NCBI GenBank assembly: GCA_021767245.1
Contig: JAASTO010000156.1
Span: 1 to 6,405, forward strand
Source: Balneolaceae bacterium
Lineage (GTDB): Bacteria > Bacteroidota > Rhodothermia > Balneolales > Balneolaceae
Length of the DNA: 6,405 nucleotides
Direction of reading: 5' to 3'
The translations under genes and the position numbers were made by a program. The notes under the pieces are model-generated. The model was not told where the DNA came from. It saw only the letters and a program-made list of their open reading frames with translations, and did no database searches. Shown here piece by piece: positions 1 to 5,807 of this stretch (within the stretch, counting starts at the first letter, position 1; every line of letters begins with the position of its first letter).

Positions 1-305
1 GAAGCATAAGCGGGAATGGCAGATTCGTTAATGTACGAGTAGATCCTCAGGTCATCTAAGCCGGCAACATGGTCCATGTGCTCATGAGTGATCAATAAGT
101 GATCCAACACCTGTAGTTTTGCTTTGATGCTTTGAATTCTGAATTCCGGCCCGGCATCTATTAATATAGACTGTCCTTTATGCTGTATCCAGGCTGAACA
201 TCTGGTTCTAAAATTCCTCGGATCGTGAAAAAGTTTTTCTCCCCTAAACCCACCGGAAACCGGTACGCCCATTGAAGTTCCGGTACCTAAAAATGTTACT
301 TTCAT
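1..305 (-). CDS. MBL-fold metallo-hydrolase, PhnP/RNase Z-like (C-terminus beyond window)
   Basis: This is the N-terminal 101 codons of a metallo-beta-lactamase-fold hydrolase; the rest lies beyond the left edge. The protein opens with the fold's first strand and glycine loop (MKVTFLGTGTSMGVP). A DPRN..R segment follows at about residues 28-33, then LIDAGPEF at 48-55, and the metal-binding signature HEHMDH at 74-79 followed by AGLDDLR, typical of the COG1235 (PhnP-like) branch. Members are cytoplasmic phosphodiesterases that use two metal ions; the substrate here cannot be told. The Cys-rich CxCxxC stretch that many relatives carry between the GVP loop and DPR is absent: residues 17-27 contain no Cys. 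The ATG overlaps the TGA of the upstream 99-residue gene as ATGA, so translation is probably coupled. Family call is confident; the specific role is not. Confidence 0.85.
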   Translation of the reverse strand, partial: MKVTFLGTGTSMGVPVSGGFRGEKLFHDPRNFRTRCSAWIQHKGQSILIDAGPEFRIQSIKAKLQVLDHLLITHEHMDHVAGLDDLRIYSYINESAIPAYA

Positions 306-601
306 TCTAAATCAAAATCTTCTGAAATATTCTCCGGTGTTACCTGTAACTGATCCCAAAGGGCTTCCAGATTCTTTCTGACAGCCGGTTTTATATACAC
401 ACCGGTTAGATCGATTTCCCCTAACACTCTACCCATTGTTCCCAATTGCGACTCAATGGGTTTATTCTTATTAACGACCACTAACTTTTGTCCCTCTATA
501 ATACATTCATCTCCTCTGAAAGAACCTCGTTCTTTACGAAGGGTATATCCAGCTTGTTCTAATATTTGTTCGAGTTCGAGAAGAAGCTTTTCAGGTTTCA
601 A
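302..601 (-). CDS. Conserved hypothetical small protein, TTG start
   Basis: A 99-residue protein of no recognised function. It has a helical charged N-terminus (MKPEKLLLELEQILEQAGYT), a GSFRGDECIIEGQKLVVVNK strand-rich core at about residues 26-45, and a helical segment (KPIESQLGTMGRVL) followed by an IDLTGVYIKPAVRKNLEALW tail. The core resembles small uncharacterised proteins I recall from Bacteroidota-type genomes; that is memory, not a search. No signal peptide or membrane segment is visible, so it is probably cytoplasmic. The start is TTG: the codon overlaps the stop of the upstream gene (TTGA), and an AGGAG lies 7 bases before it, which fixes this start better than any alternative. Its stop overlaps the ATG of the MBL hydrolase, so the three genes form one unit. 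Confidence 0.75.
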   Translation of the reverse strand: MKPEKLLLELEQILEQAGYTLRKERGSFRGDECIIEGQKLVVVNKNKPIESQLGTMGRVLGEIDLTGVYIKPAVRKNLEALWDQLQVTPENISEDFDLE

Positions 602-1332
602 AATGATACTCCTAAAGTGATTGTATGGCCGACCAAATCATAATCTAATCGTTCCTCATCTATGTCATATGAATCGTTAATATAATCATAACCAATACTT
701 AGGTTCTTTCCGAATAACAGATTATAAATATTGATCCTTGCACTGCCGCTTATTCCAAAGACACTGCCTCCCAAAAACCCACCGCTTGCCGTACTGAATC
801 CGTAGGAAGTTAAAAATTCACCTGTAATATTAAATTTTGTTTGATTGATTATGGCAGCTGTTACGCCGGCCCCTGCACTTAAAGATGTTTGTGAAAATTC
901 TTCATTATTCTGATCATTTCTGACGGAAACTAATCGACTATCAAGTTTAACCGGAATTCCTGCTCTGAATTTCTGTTGATTGATCAGGTAAAATGGATTT
1001 TTAAAATTTAAGTTTAAGCTAAAGTATTTCGTGTCATTTAATCCTGTGATAGAATTTCCAAGAGCTGCATTCAAATTAAGACCAAATGATTCATAGGCAA
1101 TGTATGCGGCTTCTCCACTAAAGGTTAATGGGGAGAAAAATTGATCATTTATCACTCCGGAGCCTTTAAATTGAAAATCTACAAATTGTACTCCGGCTCG
1201 AACATAAGGAGAATAGATGGAGCCAAAACTTGTTCTACTTTCTGTGCCCACTGAAAACATTTGGGCGTTCGACGAAAGAGGAACCACTAAAAGGCTTAGT
1301 AATGCAAAAATTGATAACGTATATTTTTTCAT
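598..1332 (-). CDS. Predicted outer-membrane beta-barrel protein with signal peptide
   Basis: A 244-residue protein with a Sec signal peptide: basic KK at 2-3, hydrophobic core at about 6-19, and SNA|Q as the likely signal peptidase I site near residue 23. There is no lipobox Cys. The mature part alternates hydrophobic and polar residues in short strands separated by Gly/Asn/Ser-rich turns (for example SLSAGAGVTAAI and GSVFGISGSARINIYNLLFG). It ends in HTITLGVSF, with the terminal Phe that serves as the barrel-assembly (BAM) signal in many outer-membrane proteins. I infer a small outer-membrane barrel; no ligand or transport function can be assigned. It is the first gene of the minus-strand unit, and its TGA overlaps the TTG of the next gene. 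The ATG has no clear Shine-Dalgarno upstream. Confidence 0.75.
   Translation of the reverse strand: MKKYTLSIFALLSLLVVPLSSNAQMFSVGTESRTSFGSIYSPYVRAGVQFVDFQFKGSGVINDQFFSPLTFSGEAAYIAYESFGLNLNAALGNSITGLNDTKYFSLNLNFKNPFYLINQQKFRAGIPVKLDSRLVSVRNDQNNEEFSQTSLSAGAGVTAAIINQTKFNITGEFLTSYGFSTASGGFLGGSVFGISGSARINIYNLLFGKNLSIGYDYINDSYDIDEERLDYDLVGHTITLGVSF
609..613 (-). promoter_or_regulatory. Shine-Dalgarno AGGAG deciding a TTG start
   Basis: AGGAG on the minus strand sits inside the last codons of the upstream barrel gene, 7 bases before the TTG at 601-599. Most other genes here lack a recognisable Shine-Dalgarno, so this one stands out. It supports both the unusual start codon and re-initiation after the upstream stop. 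Confidence 0.7.
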
Positions 1333-1333
1333 C

Positions 1334-1365
1334 TTGGAATGATTTAGATTGAACCAATAGTTTAG
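1334..1365 (+). promoter_or_regulatory. Candidate promoter for the glutathione peroxidase gene
   Basis: TTG at 1334-1336 is followed after 21 bases by TAGTTTAG at 1358-1365. This approximates the Bacteroidota pattern TTG ... TAnnTTTG, with the same TTG-to-TA spacing as the candidate tRNA promoter further on. It lies in the 62-bp divergent intergenic region, so a minus-strand promoter for the barrel operon must also fit in or near here, but I could not identify one with any conviction. Confidence 0.3.
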
Positions 1366-1394
1366 TCATTACCCAACTCAATAATAAAACGGAT

Positions 1395-1934
1395 ATGAAA
1401 ATATTAACAATCTTAATTACCCTGATCCTAGGAATTGGTATGAATACAACAAATGATAGCATCTTTAATTATACAATGAAGGATATTGACGGCAAAGAAG
1501 TTTCACTTGAATCTTATAAAGGTAAAGTTATCATGGTTGTTAATGTAGCTTCTAAATGTGGATACACTCCTCAGTATGAAGGGTTACAGAGTTTGTATGA
1601 AACCTATAAAGATGATGGACTTGTTATTCTGGGTTTCCCGGCAAATAATTTCAAAGGACAAGAACCGGGTTCTGATGAGGAGATAAAACAATTTTGTACG
1701 CTTAACTATGGTGTGGAATTTCCAATGTTCTCAAAAGTATCTGTAAAAGGTGATGATCAGGATGAACTCTTTAAGTATTTAACTCACGAACAAAACCCTG
1801 ACTTTACCGGCGAAATTAAATGGAACTTTGAAAAATTTCTTATCGATAAAGAAGGTAAACTGATCAGAAGGTTTAGAAGTAATGTAGAACCGGAAAGCAA
1901 GGAGATCCTTGATGCGATTAAAAGCGCACTTTAA
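1395..1934 (+). CDS. Glutathione peroxidase family protein (thioredoxin-type 2-Cys)
   Basis: A 179-residue thioredoxin-fold peroxidase that reduces hydroperoxides. The family's catalytic tetrad is visible: peroxidatic Cys55 in NVASKCGYT, Gln89 in GQEPG, and Trp143-Asn144 in KWNF. A second Cys at 101 (FCTLNYGVEFP) matches the resolving Cys of non-selenium GPx enzymes that are recycled by thioredoxin rather than glutathione, so the name is historical. The annotated ATG gives an N-terminal hydrophobic stretch (residues 1-15) resembling a short export signal or anchor, without a clean cleavage site. An internal ATG at 1440 (Met16) has AGGA 6 bases upstream and would give a cytoplasmic enzyme of 164 residues, nearer the usual core length. 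Apparently monocistronic; divergent from the barrel operon. Confidence 0.93.
   Translation: MKILTILITLILGIGMNTTNDSIFNYTMKDIDGKEVSLESYKGKVIMVVNVASKCGYTPQYEGLQSLYETYKDDGLVILGFPANNFKGQEPGSDEEIKQFCTLNYGVEFPMFSKVSVKGDDQDELFKYLTHEQNPDFTGEIKWNFEKFLIDKEGKLIRRFRSNVEPESKEILDAIKSAL
1430..1442 (+). promoter_or_regulatory. Internal ribosome binding site and ATG of the GPx gene (alternative start)
   Basis: AGGA at 1430-1433 is spaced 6 bases from the in-frame ATG at 1440-1442. The upstream ATG at 1395 has only GGA immediately before it. The better ribosome binding site is therefore at the internal start, which would remove the hydrophobic N-terminus. Confidence 0.4.
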
Positions 1935-1975
1935 ATACAGGTTTCTGACTTTCTGCTTTATCTAAAATTACCGCT

Positions 1976-1998
1976 TGATGAGTAGGCATCATTTTTTT
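1976..1998 (+). terminator. Weak candidate terminator after the GPx gene
   Basis: TGATG (1976-1980), a 6-base loop and CATCA (1987-1991) can form a 5-bp hairpin followed by seven Ts. The stem is short and AT-rich, so termination here is plausible rather than convincing. It sits between the GPx stop and the tRNA promoter. Confidence 0.35.
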
Positions 1999-2017
1999 GA
2001 ATTGTTTTTAAAAAACC

Positions 2018-2047
2018 TTGACATCGAAGCATAATGGTCCGTATATT
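2018..2047 (+). promoter_or_regulatory. Promoter of the tRNA-Asp gene
   Basis: A perfect -35 TTGACA (2018-2023) is followed by an 18-base spacer and TATATT (2042-2047) as the -10. The same bases also fit the Bacteroidota style TTG-N21-TAnnTTTA (TATATTTA at 2042-2049). An A/T-rich tract just upstream (about 1991-2015) could act as an UP-like element. A start near 2054-2056 would leave a leader of about 10 bases before the mature tRNA. Confidence 0.7.
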
Positions 2048-2064
2048 TAGTGCTCTCTCAAAAA

Positions 2065-2138
2065 GGTCCGGTAGTTCAGTTGGTTAGAACGCCTGCCTGT
2101 CACGCAGGAGGTCGAGGGTTCGAGTCCCTTCCGGATCG
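2065..2138 (+). tRNA. tRNA-Asp, anticodon GTC
   Basis: A complete 74-base cloverleaf. The acceptor stem GGTCCGG pairs with CCGGATC, with one G-T wobble at the second pair. The D-arm is GTTC/GAAC. The anticodon stem CCTGC/GCAGG carries loop CTGTCAC, giving GTC at positions 34-36, and the T-arm is GAGGG/CCCTT with loop TTCGAGT. Aspartate identity elements are present: G34, U35, C36, C38, G10 and discriminator G73 (base 2138). The 3' CCA is not encoded (CAA follows), so it must be added after transcription. The tRNA has its own promoter and terminator and looks like a single-gene unit. Confidence 0.97.
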
Positions 2139-2144
2139 CAAAAC

Positions 2145-2180
2145 AAAGCTTTCAACATTAGTTGGAAGCTTTTTTTGTTT
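2145..2180 (+). terminator. Rho-independent terminator of tRNA-Asp
   Basis: AAAGCTTTCAAC (2145-2156) and GTTGGAAGCTTT (2161-2172) form a 12-bp stem with a single G-T pair, closed by an ATTA tetraloop. The run of Ts continues to 2176, then G and TTT. It starts 7 bases after the tRNA 3' end and insulates mnmG from the tRNA promoter. Confidence 0.9.
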
Positions 2181-2226
2181 ACAGAAGATTCTAAATACAG
2201 TTAATCAATACCTGTCGGTAAGCCGT

Positions 2227-2293
2227 TATAATAGTAGAGAGAGCGCTATTTTCTTATCTTGGTTTTCATAGCGGTATTCATTGATGCTATAAA
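2227..2293 (+). promoter_or_regulatory. Leader and promoter region of the mnmG operon, candidate elements
   Basis: The region between the tRNA terminator and mnmG must hold the operon promoter. Two candidates are visible: a perfect TATAAT at 2227-2232 with no good -35 before it, and TTCATA (2265-2270) with a 17-base spacer to TATAAA (2288-2293). CGCTAT at 2244-2249 and ATAGCG at 2268-2273 are inverted repeats, and GCTAT recurs at 2286-2290. No Shine-Dalgarno precedes the mnmG ATG. Confidence 0.35.
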
Positions 2294-2313
2294 TAAATAA
2301 AAAACAGTAAGTA

Positions 2314-4203
2314 ATGGATCATATTAATCCTAAGTACGATGTCATTGTAGTAGGTGGAGGTCATGCGGGCAGTGAAGCTGCAGGTGCCGCAGCCGAAATG
2401 GGTGCTAAAACTCTTTTAATTACAATGAACCTGGAGGCCATCGCAAAGATGTCTTGTAACCCTGCCATGGGTGGTGTTGCCAAAGGACAGTTGGTTAGGG
2501 AGATCGATGCTCTTGGGGGACTCTCAGGAATTGTTAGTGATGAGACGGGTGTACAGTTCAGAATGTTGAACCTGAGTAAAGGGCCGGCCATGTGGAGTCC
2601 AAGATGCCAAAGTGATCGAATGTTGTATGCTCAAAAAATGAGGGAGAAACTTGAACAAAAGGATAACCTTTATTTCCGGCAAGATAATGTTGTAGATCTA
2701 ATTGTCTCAGAAGATGGAAAAAAGATCGATGGTGTTATCACCCAAACCGGTCAGCGATTTTATTCACACAGTGTTATTCTCACTAGCGGAACCTTTTTAA
2801 ATGGATTGATACACATTGGGGAAACCCAATTTGGAGGGGGAAGGTCTGGAGAAAGAGCTTCTGTCGGGATCTCAGCCGCGCTTGAAGATCTTGGATTTGA
2901 AGTGGGAAGATTAAAAACAGGAACACCTCCAAGGATAGACGGCCGTACGATTGATTATTCGAAATTAGAAGTTCAATATGGAGATGAAGACCCATCCGGG
3001 TTTTCATTTTTGACGAAGTCTCTTCCTTCATTGGATGAACAGTTAACCTGTTGGATCGGTTACACTAATGATAAAGTCCATAATGTACTTAGAACCGGCT
3101 TTGATCGCAGCCCGATGTTTAATGGGCGCATTAAATCCATCGGACCTCGGTACTGCCCCAGTATTGAAGACAAAATCGATCGATTTGCTGATAAAGATCG
3201 TCATCAACTTTTTTTGGAACCGGAAGGATGGAATACCTATGAGATGTATTTGAATGGTTTTTCAACTTCGTTACCCGAAGATGTGCAATATCAAGCACTT
3301 CGTACTATACAGGGATTTGAGGATGTAATTATGATCCGCCCGGGATATGCTATTGAATACGATTATTTCCCTCCGCATCAAATACGACGTTCTTTAGAAA
3401 CTAAACTTGTGGATGGGCTTTACTTTGCCGGTCAGATCAACGGTACCACAGGGTATGAAGAAGCCGCTTGCCAAGGGTTGATGGCGGGAATCAATGCGGC
3501 TCTGAATGTACAAGGTAAAGACCCTTTGATTCTTCAAAGATCAGAGGCTTACATTGGAGTTTTGATCGATGATCTTATCAATAAAGGTACAGAAGAGCCT
3601 TACAGAATGTTTACTTCCAGGGCAGAGCACCGAATATTGTTAAGGCAGGATAACGCAGATCTTCGTTTGACAGAGATCGGGCATAAAATAGGTCTGGCAT
3701 CCGAAGAGAGATATACCAGGATGCTAAAGAAAAAAGAAGCAGTTGATGAATTGGAGTCATTGATCAAAGATTATACGGTTCGGCCAGAGCAAATGGACCC
3801 AATGCTTGAAAGTAAAGATAGCTCAACGATGTCACAGCCTATGAAGGCTGAAAAGATCCTGCTCAGGCCCGAAATTAAGTTAAATGATATGTTGGAGCAT
3901 GATTCTGATCTTAAAGATAAGGTATATGCTATTTCATCTGATAAAAAGGTACTGGAGCAGATTGAGATACGGATCAAGTATGCCGGGTATATTGAAAAAG
4001 AATTTGAGATGGTCAAAGAGCTTGAAAAGCAGGAGCACATGGAGATCCCTGAACAGATCGAATACTCTAATATTAAAAGTCTTTCGACTGAAGGATCCCA
4101 AAAACTATCTAAAATAAAACCTGAGACAATAGGTCAGGCCAGTAGAATAAGCGGTGTATCGGCAAGTGATGTTTCGGTGCTGATGGTTTATCTTAAAAAC
4201 TAA
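2314..4203 (+). CDS. mnmG: tRNA uridine-5-carboxymethylaminomethyl(34) synthesis enzyme MnmG (GidA)
   Basis: A 629-residue FAD enzyme, the same length as the E. coli protein. With MnmE it installs the (carboxymethyl)aminomethyl group at C5 of wobble U34 in tRNAs reading split codon boxes, using methylene-tetrahydrofolate, FAD and GTP hydrolysis by MnmE. Visible features are the dinucleotide-binding loop GGGHAG at 14-19, SCNPAMGG at 47-54 with the first conserved Cys (48), the second-domain GTFLNGLIHIGE at 159-170, the family signature GPRYCPSIEDK at 277-287 with the second conserved Cys (281), and GQINGTTGYEEAACQG at 373-388. A C-terminal helical domain ends in IGQASRISGV (606-615), the MnmE/tRNA-binding region. 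No key residue appears to be missing. It heads a compact operon; rsmG starts 5 bases after its stop, an ancient pairing often near the origin. Confidence 0.98.
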   Translation: MDHINPKYDVIVVGGGHAGSEAAGAAAEMGAKTLLITMNLEAIAKMSCNPAMGGVAKGQLVREIDALGGLSGIVSDETGVQFRMLNLSKGPAMWSPRCQSDRMLYAQKMREKLEQKDNLYFRQDNVVDLIVSEDGKKIDGVITQTGQRFYSHSVILTSGTFLNGLIHIGETQFGGGRSGERASVGISAALEDLGFEVGRLKTGTPPRIDGRTIDYSKLEVQYGDEDPSGFSFLTKSLPSLDEQLTCWIGYTNDKVHNVLRTGFDRSPMFNGRIKSIGPRYCPSIEDKIDRFADKDRHQLFLEPEGWNTYEMYLNGFSTSLPEDVQYQALRTIQGFEDVIMIRPGYAIEYDYFPPHQIRRSLETKLVDGLYFAGQINGTTGYEEAACQGLMAGINAALNVQGKDPLILQRSEAYIGVLIDDLINKGTEEPYRMFTSRAEHRILLRQDNADLRLTEIGHKIGLASEERYTRMLKKKEAVDELESLIKDYTVRPEQMDPMLESKDSSTMSQPMKAEKILLRPEIKLNDMLEHDSDLKDKVYAISSDKKVLEQIEIRIKYAGYIEKEFEMVKELEKQEHMEIPEQIEYSNIKSLSTEGSQKLSKIKPETIGQASRISGVSASDVSVLMVYLKN

Positions 4204-4208
4204 AACCG

Positions 4209-4850
4209 GTGTTTCACGTGAAACATAAGATTCATTACAAAAAATTTGATCAATTTGATTCAACTCAAGACTTATTTCAAAAACACTCATCTATAATTCG
4301 AGAATATGTAGATCAATTAATGTGGTGGAATGATAGGGTTAACCTGATTAGTAGAGATGTTTCACGTGAAACAATTGTCGAGCACGTTCGCCATTCGTTA
4401 ATGTTGAGTAGCTCAAAATTGATAGATCAGGCCGAAACAATAATTGATGCCGGAACCGGCGGCGGGTTGCCGGGCATCCCATTGGCCATCGCACGAGTTG
4501 ATAAACAGGTCGTGTTGAATGATATCGTGAGCAAAAAAGTAATAGCATGTAAGCAATTGATCTTGAAATTAAAGCTGGATAATTGCAGAGCGGTAGGTGG
4601 ATCGATCGCTAACATTGAAATGAACGGGGATACTTGTGTTGTGTCAAAACATGCCTTTAAAATTAATGACCTGTTATCAATGATAGGTGATAAGCCGTGG
4701 TTGGGCATTCTTCTGCTAAAGGGAGAGGGAGAAGTAGAGAGGGAATTAGATGGGGTCACGCAGCCTTTAAATATAAATGTGTTAACCCTTGAGCAAAAGA
4801 ATAATCCTTTTTATGATGGTAAGGCATTAGTTGAAATCACAAGACAATAA
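4209..4850 (+). CDS. rsmG: 16S rRNA (guanine(527)-N7)-methyltransferase RsmG (GidB), divergent
   Basis: A 213-residue SAM-dependent methyltransferase expected to make m7G527 in the 530 loop of 16S rRNA; loss of this enzyme is classically linked to low-level streptomycin resistance. Family features are the N-terminal helical part with WWNDRVNLIS (39-48), the SAM motif DAGTGGGLPGIPLAI (80-94), LNDIVSKK (103-110) for the second SAM contact, and LLLKGEGEVEREL (168-180). Two usually well-kept arginine motifs differ: the R-x-E after strand 4 reads GGSIANIE (130-137), and the SRA motif reads SKH (146-148). The start is GTG with no Shine-Dalgarno; an in-frame GTG at 4218 is an alternative. Position after mnmG supports the identity. 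The first 55 codons contain two parS sites. Confidence 0.93.
   Translation: MFHVKHKIHYKKFDQFDSTQDLFQKHSSIIREYVDQLMWWNDRVNLISRDVSRETIVEHVRHSLMLSSSKLIDQAETIIDAGTGGGLPGIPLAIARVDKQVVLNDIVSKKVIACKQLILKLKLDNCRAVGGSIANIEMNGDTCVVSKHAFKINDLLSMIGDKPWLGILLLKGEGEVERELDGVTQPLNINVLTLEQKNNPFYDGKALVEITRQ
4210..4225. promoter_or_regulatory. parS: parS site 1 (ParB/Spo0J-binding centromere), overlapping the rsmG start
   Basis: TGTTTCACGTGAAACA is a perfect 16-bp palindrome identical to the widely conserved parS consensus bound by ParB/Spo0J. It begins at the second base of the GTG start codon of rsmG and runs through codon 6. ParB loaded here would spread onto flanking DNA and recruit ParA and SMC for origin segregation. 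Sites of this kind cluster near replication origins. Confidence 0.93.
4358..4373. promoter_or_regulatory. parS: parS site 2, inside rsmG
   Basis: A second perfect TGTTTCACGTGAAACA lies exactly 148 bp downstream of the first. Here it encodes the end of Asp50 through Thr55 (VSRET), a different reading frame from site 1. Identity at the DNA level across two frames shows that the DNA, not the peptide, is conserved. Two perfect 16-mers this close are not expected by chance. Confidence 0.93.
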
Positions 4851-4852
4851 GT

Positions 4853-5791
4853 ATGAATAGCTCTGAACGAAGACTGAAATTAATGCTGTTGCTACAACAG
4901 CCGGGAAATAATAAAACAGTAAACGAACTGGCAGAGCATTTTGGGGTTAGTAGGCGCACTATATTTAGAGATTTCAATGCTTTACAGGAAATTAATGTAC
5001 CGGTAACCTGGGACAGATATTCCGGTTATGGATTGATCGATGGGTATAAGATCCCCCCACTTATGTTTACATCCAAAGAGCTCGCAACCATCATGGTTGG
5101 CCTTAATTTTGTGAAGTCACAGGTAGATGCAGGACTTGTTGAGGATGCTAAAGGGGTGGAGGTTAAAATAAAGAATGTGCTTCCTGATGATCTGAAAGAG
5201 TTCATGGTTTCTCTTGAGGGAAGAACGATCGTGGATCCTTATCTCAAGTTTGGTGGAGAAAAAAAGAAAGGCGGAAACTGGTATTTGATAAGCAGCGCGA
5301 TCGCCCAGAAAAAAAGAATGCAATTCAGGTATACGACTAAATCAGGGGAAACCGATATAAGGAAAATTGATCCTTACGTTTTGGTCTTTTACGATGATCA
5401 TTGGAATGTGATCGGTCGATCACACCTCAGGGGAGATAACAGGAATTTTATACTCGAAAATATAGAGGAAGTAAAAATTCTGGAAGAAAAATATACAGTA
5501 AAAGAAGAAATCGACATAGAGCGCCTTATTTACGATTCTGACGAGAGATCGGATTTGATAATACTAGCAGTTGAAATGGATGAGGTAAGGCGCTTAGAAA
5601 CGAATCTTCCGGCTAAAATAATTAAGAAGACACCGTTAAATAATGAAATAATTAAAGTAGAGTTTAAATTCGATAATTTGGACTTTATAAACGAGTGGTT
5701 GCTCCAGTTCGGAAAAAAAATTAAAATCGAGAGTCCGAAGTCTTTAATTGATAAAAGACAAGCATTACTAAAGGAGATGTTGAAACAGTAA
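4853..5791 (+). CDS. HTH/WYL-domain transcriptional regulator (YafY-like)
   Basis: A 312-residue predicted DNA-binding regulator. An N-terminal winged helix-turn-helix (about residues 20-62) reads KTVNELAEHFGVSRRTIFRD, with the R-R-T-I-F-R-D recognition helix typical of HTH_11/DeoR-like WYL proteins. A WYL domain follows at about 140-212: FRYTTKSGE, then DPYVLVFYDDHWNVIGR, then LRGDNRNFILENI. The eponymous W-Y-L triad is W-N-V at 184-186. The C-terminal WCX-like extension (about 235-310) ends in a basic helix. Such regulators are thought to sense nucleic-acid or nucleotide ligands and include DNA-damage and defence regulators; the ligand here is unknown. It starts 2 bases after the rsmG stop, so it is co-transcribed with mnmG-rsmG and is not obviously adjacent to a dedicated target. 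No Shine-Dalgarno is visible. Confidence 0.9.
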   Translation: MNSSERRLKLMLLLQQPGNNKTVNELAEHFGVSRRTIFRDFNALQEINVPVTWDRYSGYGLIDGYKIPPLMFTSKELATIMVGLNFVKSQVDAGLVEDAKGVEVKIKNVLPDDLKEFMVSLEGRTIVDPYLKFGGEKKKGGNWYLISSAIAQKKRMQFRYTTKSGETDIRKIDPYVLVFYDDHWNVIGRSHLRGDNRNFILENIEEVKILEEKYTVKEEIDIERLIYDSDERSDLIILAVEMDEVRRLETNLPAKIIKKTPLNNEIIKVEFKFDNLDFINEWLLQFGKKIKIESPKSLIDKRQALLKEMLKQ

Positions 5792-5807
5792 ATTTAAAAT
5801 CGGGGTA

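Noticed and set aside
1235..1462. A 75-codon minus-strand open frame across the divergent intergenic region
   Set aside because: It overlaps the start of the barrel gene in another frame and the GPx gene on the opposite strand, has no ribosome site and resembles no family.
2050..2271. A 73-codon plus-strand open frame (VVQLVRTPACHAGGRGFESL...)
   Set aside because: It is the translation of the tRNA-Asp gene and its terminator. This peptide is a classic spurious product of reading through a tRNA.
1935..2313. Possible replication origin near mnmG
   Set aside because: I found no cluster of DnaA boxes (TTATNCACA) or AT-rich 13-mers here. Origin proximity rests on the parS sites alone.
2361..4290. 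Several open frames of 61-89 codons on both strands within mnmG and the rsmG start
   Set aside because: They are shadows of the strongly coding mnmG and rsmG frames, with no independent start signals.
22..4402. A shared 12-mer ATTCGTTAATGT near position 22 and near position 4392
   Set aside because: A single pair inside two unrelated coding regions, with no extension or further copies, is best explained by chance.
4719..4755. Purine-rich run (GGGAGAGGGAG...)
   Set aside because: It encodes the conserved KGEGEVEREL segment of RsmG; Lys/Glu/Gly/Arg codons explain the composition.
4348..4759. Minus-strand open frames of 66 and 110 codons inside rsmG
   Set aside because: They are antisense to a recognised gene and have biased, unconvincing composition. 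The FHVKH peptide arises only because the parS palindrome reads the same on both strands.
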